Source of the DNA: DRGT01 sp035685445
GTDB lineage: Archaea; Thermoproteota; Nitrososphaeria; Nitrososphaerales; Nitrosopumilaceae
Assembly: GCA_035685445.1 (NCBI GenBank)
Contig: DASSAK010000018.1
Location: 1-5,124 of the forward strand
Direction: 5' to 3'
DNA: 5,124 nt
The notes beneath the pieces were generated by a model, which did no database searches, was not told where the DNA came from, and saw nothing but the letters and a program-made list of their open reading frames with translations. A program made the translations under genes and the position numbers. Of the stretch, positions 1 to 5,124 are shown one piece after another (positions within the stretch are counted from its first letter, which is position 1; each line of letters begins with the position of its first letter).

Positions 1-412
1 GCTCTAATGTTTCTTTTAGTGCAGTATATTCTTCAAGAGACTTTTTTGTGTTCGAATCTTCTTCTAAGAGTTTTTGCGCTTCACCAATTACAGATGGCGC
101 CTTTTTTTCAACATCTTCAATCATTTGCTCGATTTCTTTTAGTTGATATTTTTTTTCTTTAATCTTGGTACCCTTAAACACAATTTCCATCATGCCTACT
201 CGGGGTGGAACATTAAGTCCCTTTACCACATCATCAATTGACTGAAAGGCTTTTTGTGCTCGAAGTAAAAGATCATCTAATTCTGGTGTCATTGTTTCGT
301 TTTCAGAATCTAGTTTGTGAAACCACTCAAACTGAGTCAGACGAGAAACTACCTGTGGAGATTCTGGACGAGGAAGTATAACACTGCCAACTAGAAGATC
401 AGCTACACCCAA
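1..412 (-). CDS. atpI: A-type ATP synthase subunit I (membrane stator subunit a/I), N-terminal part, C-terminus outside window
   Basis: This reading frame stays open for 137 codons on the minus strand and runs off the left edge, so only the N-terminal cytoplasmic part is visible. Subunit I anchors the peripheral stalks and, through its C-terminal membrane domain (not in the window), forms the ion half-channels against the rotor ring. Residues about 8-40 look like the first alpha/beta segment of the family (SVILPRPESP, then EWFHKLD). Residues 42-80 have the linker-like segment LDDLLLRAQKAF and VPPRVGMMEIVFKGT, and from residue 82 on there is a charged coiled coil rich in E and K. The start is the TTG at 412-410: an in-frame TAG lies two codons upstream (418-416), and a TATA-like box sits about 28 bases upstream, as expected for a leaderless message. 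The next possible start is ATG at 292-290 (residue 41), which would cut off the conserved segment. The gene is transcribed divergently from the E-A-B-D genes. Identification rests on recognising the family pattern and on context. Confidence 0.82.
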   Translation of the reverse strand, partial: MGVADLLVGSVILPRPESPQVVSRLTQFEWFHKLDSENETMTPELDDLLLRAQKAFQSIDDVVKGLNVPPRVGMMEIVFKGTKIKEKKYQLKEIEQMIEDVEKKAPSVIGEAQKLLEEDSNTKKSLEEYTALKETLE

Positions 413-436
413 TACCTACCAACGAATTGGAGGATG

Positions 437-450
437 TTTAAAATCTTTCT
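437..450 (-). promoter_or_regulatory. TATA box with BRE-like element for atpI (leaderless promoter)
   Basis: Read on the minus strand, an A-rich purine stretch AGAAAG (450-445) is followed by ATTTTAAA (444-437). The box centre lies about 28 bases upstream of the TTG at 412, close to the usual archaeal TATA-to-start distance, so transcription probably begins at or within a few bases of the start codon. No convincing Shine-Dalgarno site at normal spacing is seen, which fits a leaderless transcript. Confidence 0.6.
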
Positions 451-496
451 AAGATTAATTTTCTAAAACAAAAACGTCTTGAATTTTTTCAAATGT

Positions 497-510
497 CCAA
501 ACATTAAAAT
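497..510 (+). promoter_or_regulatory. TATA box with possible BRE for the atpE-A-B-D operon
   Basis: ATTAAAAT at 503-510 is preceded by CCAAAC (497-502), a possible TFB recognition element. The box centre is about 25.5 bases before the TTG at 532 and 28.5 before the TTG at 535. Both fit a leaderless archaeal transcript; the second spacing equals that of the opposing atpI promoter. It is the only good TATA-like match between the two divergent genes on this strand, so it probably drives the whole E-A-B-D unit. Confidence 0.55.
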
Positions 511-531
511 CCAATAGGAATTGATCGGCGA

Positions 532-1134
532 TTGTTGGCTTCGGATTCTAAATTAGAAACAACAATTGATAAAATTCTCGTTCAATCCGAAGATGAAGTT
601 TACTCAAGTCTAAAATCTACTTTTGATGAATCCTTGCAAACTTTGGCAAAGTCTGAATCAAAGTTTGAGCAAGAATATGACAGAATTGTTGATGAGGGAA
701 AAAAAGAGGCTGAAAAAATTGAAAAACAGATTGTTGGAAGCTCTGACTTGGAATCAAGAAACAAACAACTCAAACTTGTCGCCGAGTCTGTTCAAAAAGT
801 TTTCGATAAGGCAGTAGAGCAAATCAAATCAGCAAACCGAGATGCAAATTATTCCAAATTGATTGAAACACTCCTTTCTGAAGCAACTGATACGCTTGGT
901 ACAAAAGAAGTAAACATTTCTACAAATTCTAAAGATAAAGAAATTGTAAATTCATTATTATCAAAATTTCCAGGTTCACAGTTATCATCTGATACAATTG
1001 ATTGCTTAGGCGGAGTTGTAGTTGCATCAAAAGACGGTTCAATGTCTTTTAACAACACCATTGATGCAAGACTTGATCGCATGAAGCCTTTAATAAGGAA
1101 AGAAATTGCAACAAAATTCGGAATAAAGAGCTGA
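532..1134 (+). CDS. atpE: A-type ATP synthase subunit E (peripheral stalk)
   Basis: Subunit E forms the peripheral stalk, whose C-terminal head caps the A3B3 hexamer and whose N-terminal helix reaches towards subunit I and resists rotation. The 200-residue length is normal for the family. Residues about 8-100 are a long charged helix, with hydrophobic residues at an 11-residue period between 8 and 67 and a conserved-looking segment ESRNKQLKLVAESVQKVF near 74-91. Residues about 107-200 form the globular head, with GGVVVASKDG (160-169) and NNTIDARLDR (174-183), the best family signatures. The gene starts with tandem TTG codons at 532 and 535; an in-frame stop at 505-507 leaves no ATG option. 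The 535 start would give a protein beginning M-A-S-D-S and fits the promoter spacing slightly better; I cannot decide between them. It is the first gene of the unit, and its TGA is one base before the atpA ATG. Confidence 0.9.
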   Translation: MLASDSKLETTIDKILVQSEDEVYSSLKSTFDESLQTLAKSESKFEQEYDRIVDEGKKEAEKIEKQIVGSSDLESRNKQLKLVAESVQKVFDKAVEQIKSANRDANYSKLIETLLSEATDTLGTKEVNISTNSKDKEIVNSLLSKFPGSQLSSDTIDCLGGVVVASKDGSMSFNNTIDARLDRMKPLIRKEIATKFGIKS

Positions 1135-1135
1135 C

Positions 1136-2914
1136 ATGGTAGCACAAGGACGAATTGTTTGGGTAAGTGGACCTGCAGTAAAGGCAGACGGAATGTCTGA
1201 TGCAAAAATGTACGAAACCGTTTCTGTAGGTGATGCAAAACTAATTGGTGAAGTCATTCGTCTTACCGGAGATGTTGCATTCATTCAAGTTTATGAATCA
1301 ACTAGTGGATTAAAACCAGGTGAGCCTGTAGTTGGTACAGGAAACCCACTTTCTGTTTTACTTGGACCTGGAATCATTGGTCAAATTTACGATGGAATCC
1401 AAAGACCATTAAAAGAACTATCAAAAAAATCTGGCAGTTTCATTGGAAGAGGCATTACAACCACTCCTGTTGATTTGACAAAAAAATATCACTTTGTTCC
1501 AACTGTAAAAGTCGGTGACGAGATTCAAGCTGGAAATGTTATTGGGACTGTAAAAGAAACTGAATTAATTGATCACAGTATAATGGTACCGCCTGATCAT
1601 CCTGGCGGTAAAGTAACAAACATCGTTTCAGAAGGTGAATATGATCTTGAAACTGATTTAGCTACAGTTGATTCTAATGGTAAATCATCAACACTAAAGA
1701 TGTATCACAAATGGCCAGTTAGAAAACCACGTCCATATCAAAAACGATTTGATCCAACTGTACCTCTACTTACTGGACAGCGAGTTCTTGACACATTCTT
1801 TCCTCTTGCAAAAGGTGGAACAGGTTCAATTCCAGGTGCATTTGGAACAGGAAAAACTGTAACTTTGCACCAAATTGCAAAGTGGGCAGATTCTCAAGTC
1901 GTAGTATACATTGGATGTGGTGAACGAGGAAATGAAATGACCGAAGTACTTGTAGAATTTCCCGAACTAAAAGACCCAAGAAGTGGACGACCATTAATGG
2001 AGAGAACCGTTCTAGTTGCAAATACAAGTAATATGCCAGTAGCTGCCAGAGAAGCAAGCATCTACACTGGTGTAACAATTGCTGAATATTATCGAGATAT
2101 GGGAAAAGATGTTGTACTTGTTGCAGATTCGACAAGTAGATGGGCAGAAGCTCTTAGAGAAATGAGTGGACGTCTAGAAGAAATGCCAGCTGAGGAAGGA
2201 TATCCATCTTATCTTGCATCAAGATTAGCAGAATTTTATGAAAGAGCAGGACGAGTTAAAGCACTGGGCAGTCCAGAACGTAATGGCTCAGTAAGTCTTG
2301 TTGGTGCTGTATCTCCATCAGGAGGTGACTTTACAGAACCAGTTACAACTCATACAATGCGATTCATCAAAACATTTTGGGCACTTGATGCAAAACTCGC
2401 TTATTCAAGACACTATCCATCAATTAACTGGATGAACAGTTACTCTGGATATCTTTCTGATATTGCAAAGTGGTGGAGTGAAAACATTAGTGAAGACTGG
2501 CTTAGTCTTAGAAGTGAAACATATGGAATTCTGCAAAGAGAAGATACCCTGAAAGAAATTGTAAGACTTTTGGGACCAGAAGCATTGCCTGATGAAGAAA
2601 AATTAATTTTAGAAGTTGCAAGAATGATCAAAATTGGAATTTTGCAGCAAAACTCTTTTGATGATGTAGATACTTATTGTAGTCCAGAAAAACAATTCAA
2701 ACTAATGAAATTGCTTGTAGAATTTTACAAAGGCGGCCAACAAGCACTAAAAGATGGTGCACCTCTTTCTGACATTCGTGCATTACCAATCATTGGAACC
2801 TTACTTAAAGCAAGAATGGAAATTAAAGACGATGAGATGGATAAACTAGATTCTCTTACTAAAACAATGGATGAACAGTTCAAAAGCATAGCAGGAGTAA
2901 AGGTTACACAATGA
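1136..2914 (+). CDS. atpA: A-type ATP synthase catalytic subunit A
   Basis: This is the nucleotide-binding catalytic subunit that makes (or hydrolyses) ATP in the A3B3 head on the cytoplasmic side. At 592 residues it is full length. In order: an N-terminal beta-barrel (about 1-75, GRIVWVSGPAV); the bulge or non-homologous region typical of A/V-type A subunits (about 110-200, including VPPDHPGGKV); the P-loop GAFGTGKT (234-241); the GERGNEM motif (262-268) with the catalytic base Glu263; Walker B ending at Asp331 (VVLVADSTSRWAE); the signature PSGGDFTEPV (393-402); and a helical C-terminal domain to 592. The P-loop reads GAFGTGKT where many archaeal A subunits have GPFGSGKT; the lysine and threonine needed for phosphate and Mg binding (240, 241) are intact. 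No intein interrupts the P-loop region. The ATG follows the atpE stop by one base, and the TGA overlaps the atpB ATG (ATGA), which suggests translational coupling. Confidence 0.98.
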   Translation: MVAQGRIVWVSGPAVKADGMSDAKMYETVSVGDAKLIGEVIRLTGDVAFIQVYESTSGLKPGEPVVGTGNPLSVLLGPGIIGQIYDGIQRPLKELSKKSGSFIGRGITTTPVDLTKKYHFVPTVKVGDEIQAGNVIGTVKETELIDHSIMVPPDHPGGKVTNIVSEGEYDLETDLATVDSNGKSSTLKMYHKWPVRKPRPYQKRFDPTVPLLTGQRVLDTFFPLAKGGTGSIPGAFGTGKTVTLHQIAKWADSQVVVYIGCGERGNEMTEVLVEFPELKDPRSGRPLMERTVLVANTSNMPVAAREASIYTGVTIAEYYRDMGKDVVLVADSTSRWAEALREMSGRLEEMPAEEGYPSYLASRLAEFYERAGRVKALGSPERNGSVSLVGAVSPSGGDFTEPVTTHTMRFIKTFWALDAKLAYSRHYPSINWMNSYSGYLSDIAKWWSENISEDWLSLRSETYGILQREDTLKEIVRLLGPEALPDEEKLILEVARMIKIGILQQNSFDDVDTYCSPEKQFKLMKLLVEFYKGGQQALKDGAPLSDIRALPIIGTLLKARMEIKDDEMDKLDSLTKTMDEQFKSIAGVKVTQ

Positions 2915-4296
2915 CATCACAGGGTGGAGTCCAATACAGTAAGATTGCAGAGATTAAAGGTCCGCTAGTAATTGTTGATGATGTTGAAAACGCAGCTTTT
3001 GATGAACTAGTTGAAGTTGAAACAACAGATGGTGAAAAAAGATTAGGAAAAGTTCTTGAAGTTGGAAATGGAAAAGCAATTGTCCAAGTATTTGAGGGAA
3101 CAACTGGCCTTTCAGTTTCTGGAACAAAAGCTAAATTTGTTGGAAAAGTTATGGAGATGCCAGTTTCAGAAGAAGTTCTTGGCAGAGTATTTGATGGATT
3201 GGGTAGACCAAAAGATGGACTACCGGATCCAATTGCTGATAAATTCTTAGACATTAACGGTGCACCAATGAATCCTGAACAAAGAGAGTATCCGCGTGAC
3301 TTTATTCAAACAGGTGTTTCTGTAATTGATGGAATGTTAACTCTAGTAAGAGGACAAAAACTTCCAATCTTTTCTGGTTCTGGAATGTCTCACAACATTT
3401 TAGCAGCTCAAGTTGCTCGTCAAGCGTCAGTTGTTGGAACAAGTGATGAATTTGCTGTAGTTTTTGCAGCAATAGGTGTACAGTATAGTGAATCTGAATA
3501 TTTTAGACGAAGCTTAGAAGAATCTGGTGCTTTAAAACGAAGCGTTCTTTTCCTAAATCTTGCAGACGATCCTGCTATTGAGAGAATTATTACACCTCGT
3601 GTAGCACTCACGGTTGCAGAATATCTTGCATATGATCTTGGAATGCATGTTCTTGTAATTCTTACAGACATGACAAACTATGCAGAAGCACTTCGTGAAA
3701 TTAGTGCAGCAAGAGAAGAGGTACCTGGAAGAAAGGGATATCCTGGATATCTTTACACTGATTTGTCCACAATTTATGAAAGGGCAGGAAGACTAAACGG
3801 AAAAAAAGGCAGTGTTACACAAATGCCAATTCTTACAATGCCCTCAGATGACATTACCCACCCAATTCCTGATCTTACTGGATACATTACAGAAGGACAG
3901 ATTGTACTTGGTAGAGATTTGTTCCGAAAGGGAATTTATCCACCAGTTAACATTTTGATGAGTCTTAGTAGAATTATGAAAGATGGTATTGGTGAAGGAC
4001 GAACTAGAGTTGATCATCAAGAAATTTCTAATCAGAACTATGATGCATATTCTAGAGCACAAGAAGTTCGTGCATTAGCTGGAATTGTAGGAAAAGCAGG
4101 CTTGACTGGAGTTGATCTAAAATATCTTGAATTTGGAGACGACTTTGAAGAACACTTTCTATCACAAGACATTGATGAAAATAGGGCGATTGAAGAAACA
4201 CTTGGCTTGTTATGGAAGGCTGCATCATTGTTACCAAAGAATGAGCTAACTAAAGTCAAAGACAAGTTTGTGGAACATTATTACAAGGAAAGATAA
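2911..4296 (+). CDS. atpB: A-type ATP synthase regulatory (non-catalytic) subunit B
   Basis: Subunit B alternates with A in the hexamer; it binds nucleotide poorly and supplies the arginine finger to the A-subunit site. Its 461 residues are the usual length. Visible parts are the N-terminal barrel (about 8-80), FDGLGRPKDG (94-103), FIQTGVSVIDGM then LVRGQKLPIFSGSG (131-158), the long VAEYLAYDLGMHVLVILTD stretch ending at Asp253, the ATP synthase alpha/beta-type signature PSDDITHPIP (311-320), and SLSRIMKDGIGEGRTR (351-366) with the probable arginine finger Arg354. The P-loop is degenerate (SGSGMSHN, 155-162, with no lysine), which marks a B and not an A subunit. Two positions usually proline in relatives as I know them are Ser160 and Met350 here. 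The start overlaps the atpA stop by four bases, and an AGGT at 2901-2904 lies six bases before the ATG as a plausible Shine-Dalgarno site. Confidence 0.98.
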   Translation: MTSQGGVQYSKIAEIKGPLVIVDDVENAAFDELVEVETTDGEKRLGKVLEVGNGKAIVQVFEGTTGLSVSGTKAKFVGKVMEMPVSEEVLGRVFDGLGRPKDGLPDPIADKFLDINGAPMNPEQREYPRDFIQTGVSVIDGMLTLVRGQKLPIFSGSGMSHNILAAQVARQASVVGTSDEFAVVFAAIGVQYSESEYFRRSLEESGALKRSVLFLNLADDPAIERIITPRVALTVAEYLAYDLGMHVLVILTDMTNYAEALREISAAREEVPGRKGYPGYLYTDLSTIYERAGRLNGKKGSVTQMPILTMPSDDITHPIPDLTGYITEGQIVLGRDLFRKGIYPPVNILMSLSRIMKDGIGEGRTRVDHQEISNQNYDAYSRAQEVRALAGIVGKAGLTGVDLKYLEFGDDFEEHFLSQDIDENRAIEETLGLLWKAASLLPKNELTKVKDKFVEHYYKER

Positions 4297-4299
4297 TCA

Positions 4300-4932
4300 A
4301 TGTCATTTGGACAAAATGTAACTGCAACAAAAATTGAGCTACTAAAATACAAACGTTCAAGCCAAGTTGCATCAATGGTTAGAAAAATTCTTGATGATAA
4401 AAGAAAAGTCTTGTTAAAAAATATTGAAGAAATGATTACAGAAGCAACAAAAGCTAGAGGTGGAATATGGGAACCTCTACAAGATGTTTACAAATCAGTT
4501 AATGAAGCCTATTTATCATTAGGCACAAGCACTGTAGAATCTGTGGCAGAATCTGCACCAGCAGTAATGGAAGTTGATGTTACTGTTAAAAGAGTCGTAG
4601 ATGTAAAAATTCCCTCACTAAATGTTACCGAAAAGGATACAAAATCAATGCCATACGGTCTTGCAGATACTAATTCATCCATAGATAGAGCAGCAAAGCA
4701 AATCAAAGAAGCGCTACCTAAAATTTGTAAAGCAGCTGAATATGAAAACTCTATTTTCAGTTTGGCTAAGGCATTAGAAAAAACTCAAAAATTGTTAAAC
4801 GCTCTTGAAAATGTAATTATTCCACAATATCAACAAAGAATAAAATTTATTCTTGCAACACTTGAAGAACGTGAACGTGAAGAATTTGCAAAGTTAAAAA
4901 AAGTAAAAGCAAAGATGGAGATGCGAAAATAA
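4300..4932 (+). CDS. atpD: A-type ATP synthase subunit D (central rotor shaft)
   Basis: Subunit D is the rotor shaft inside the A3B3 head, the functional counterpart of F-type gamma; it usually binds subunit F and sits on subunit C above the proteolipid ring. The 210-residue length is normal. The N-terminal helix (about 8-60) carries the family pattern TKIELLKYKR and LDDKRKVLLK. A less conserved middle region (about 75-130) is rich in V, S and T, and the C-terminal helix (about 130-205) has LLNALENVIIPQYQQRIKFI and then the strongly conserved LEEREREEFAKLK run (188-200). Together the two helices make the antiparallel coiled-coil shaft. The ATG is three bases after the atpB stop, with AAGGAA at 4285-4290 as a possible ribosome site. 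The TAA shares a base with the ATG of the next small gene (TAATG). Nothing looks truncated. Confidence 0.96.
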   Translation: MSFGQNVTATKIELLKYKRSSQVASMVRKILDDKRKVLLKNIEEMITEATKARGGIWEPLQDVYKSVNEAYLSLGTSTVESVAESAPAVMEVDVTVKRVVDVKIPSLNVTEKDTKSMPYGLADTNSSIDRAAKQIKEALPKICKAAEYENSIFSLAKALEKTQKLLNALENVIIPQYQQRIKFILATLEEREREEFAKLKKVKAKMEMRK

Positions 4933-5063
4933 TGGGCAAAGATGAGATTAAAAAATTAATTGACAACTCTAAAAAAACTCTAGAACAAGATCACGAAAAT
5001 TTTAAAAAAACAATCAAAGATGAATTACAAAACTTCAAAAAGAAAACGTTGGATCAAATTTGA
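4932..5063 (+). CDS. 43-residue charged helical protein, candidate short peripheral-stalk subunit (H/G-like)
   Basis: I do not recognise this protein by sequence. It has 43 codons from ATG 4932 to TGA 5061-5063. The start is well fixed: the frame has no start codon between it and the stop at 4878-4880, and the ATG overlaps the atpD TAA by one base, so it is very probably translated as part of the operon. GGAG at 4917-4920 is a possible ribosome site with long spacing. The protein has about 11 Lys and 9 Asp/Glu, no Arg, Cys, Trp, Tyr or membrane segment, and should be one amphipathic helix. Core positions recur every 11 residues: I6-L17-I28-T39, I10-H21-L32-I43 and S13-F24-F35. This hendecad pattern is also present in subunit E and is typical of right-handed coiled coils in the peripheral stalks of rotary ATPases. 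A role as a short partner of E is inference; archaeal H and bacterial G subunits are usually around 100 residues. It could instead be an unrelated small accessory protein. Confidence 0.75.
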   Translation: MGKDEIKKLIDNSKKTLEQDHENFKKTIKDELQNFKKKTLDQI

Positions 5064-5070
5064 TTTTTTT
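5064..5070 (+). terminator. Oligo-T transcription terminator after the operon
   Basis: Seven consecutive T residues follow directly on the TGA of the 43-codon gene. Archaeal RNA polymerase stops at T-runs without needing a hairpin, and none is seen here. A new TATA-like box begins ten bases later, which supports a transcript boundary. Termination may be partial. Confidence 0.5.
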
Positions 5071-5079
5071 GAGTCATGA

Positions 5080-5087
5080 TTTAAATA
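5080..5087 (+). promoter_or_regulatory. TATA box for the gene starting at 5113
   Basis: TTTAAATA is a strong match to the archaeal TATA box. Its centre is about 29.5 bases before the ATG at 5113, which places the transcript start roughly at 5110 and makes the message leaderless or with a leader of two or three bases. The upstream bases (5071-5079) are not an obvious BRE. Confidence 0.6.
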
Positions 5088-5112
5088 TGGAACCAATTGA
5101 GGAATACCGAAA

Positions 5113-5124
5113 ATGAGACCTATC
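5113..5124 (+). CDS. Start of a further gene, possibly the proteolipid (subunit K/c), cut by window edge
   Basis: Only four codons are visible (M-R-P-I), so the product cannot be identified from sequence. A start here is supported by the TATA-like box 5080-5087 at leaderless spacing and by GAGG at 5099-5102, ten bases before the ATG. From context, a missing ATP synthase gene such as the membrane ring proteolipid would be the natural candidate, but that is a guess. The gene appears to have its own promoter and not to be simply the end of the upstream operon. Confidence 0.45.

Noticed and set aside
434..466. Ten-codon plus-strand frame beginning ATG at 434 just after GGAGG.
   Set aside because: The GGAGG touches the ATG with no spacing, the frame sits over the atpI TATA box, and the peptide is too short to support.
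849..1238. 129-codon minus-strand open frame across the end of atpE and start of atpA.
   Set aside because: It lies antisense to two clearly identified genes, crosses their junction, and its translation has low-complexity character with no recognisable domain.
1820..1860. Possible intein insertion site at the atpA P-loop.
   Set aside because: A and V-type A subunits sometimes carry inteins here, but the reading frame is contiguous and of normal length, with no intein splice motifs.
1770..2135. 121-codon minus-strand open frame inside atpA.
   Set aside because: It is antisense to the P-loop and Walker B region of a full-length catalytic subunit; the Leu/Gln-rich translation is a by-product of the codon use on the other strand.
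2904..3254. 116-codon minus-strand open frame over the start of atpB.
   Set aside because: It is the antisense shadow of the conserved N-terminal barrel of subunit B; the Ser/Thr/Pro-rich translation resembles no family.
4932..5063. The small gene as a C-terminal extension of atpD created by a frameshift.
   Set aside because: AtpD already has its full family length and ends normally after the conserved EEREREEF segment; the small frame has its own ATG and a different composition.
5087..5116. Nine-codon frame (MEPIEEYRK) whose TGA overlaps the ATG at 5113 (ATGA), resembling a coupled leader peptide.
   Set aside because: Its ATG overlaps the TATA-like box at 5080-5087, so a transcript made from that promoter would begin downstream of it. 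It could only be used on readthrough from upstream, and the length gives no coding evidence.

Overview
The window is AT-rich and reads as the core of an archaeal A-type (A1AO, V-type-like) ATP synthase locus. The protein sequences, the TATA/BRE-like promoters placed for leaderless transcription, an oligo-T stop signal and the gene order suggest an ammonia-oxidising archaeon of the Nitrososphaerota (Thaumarchaeota), most like the Nitrosopumilus group. That assignment comes from recognising the proteins and was not confirmed by a search.

Layout: positions 1-412 (minus strand) hold the N-terminal 137 residues of the membrane stator subunit I, running off the left edge. Positions 413-531 are a divergent promoter region with one TATA-like box facing each way. 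Positions 532-4932 (plus strand) carry four tightly packed genes: subunits E (peripheral stalk), A (catalytic), B (non-catalytic) and D (central rotor shaft). Junctions are a 1-base gap, a 4-base ATGA overlap and a 3-base gap. A 43-codon gene at 4932-5063 overlaps the atpD stop by one base. It encodes a highly charged helix with a clean 11-residue hydrophobic repeat. A run of seven T (5064-5070) and a new TATA-like box (5080-5087) follow, and a further gene begins at 5113 with only four codons visible.

How the genes work together: A and B form the alternating catalytic hexamer, D is the shaft turned by the membrane ring, and E (with a partner helix) and I form the stator that keeps A3B3 from rotating. 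The catalytic P-loop, GER and Walker B residues are present in A, and B has the expected degenerate P-loop and arginine finger, so the enzyme looks functional. Subunits C and F and a full-length H/G are not in this stretch, and no proteolipid is complete here. E lies directly against A, where many euryarchaeal operons place C and F.

The main item of interest is the 43-residue protein. Its hendecad pattern matches the one in the N-terminal half of subunit E, which makes it a candidate miniature partner of E in the peripheral stalk. The other features look like ordinary energy metabolism; I see no mobile elements, CRISPR arrays, RNA genes or large repeats.
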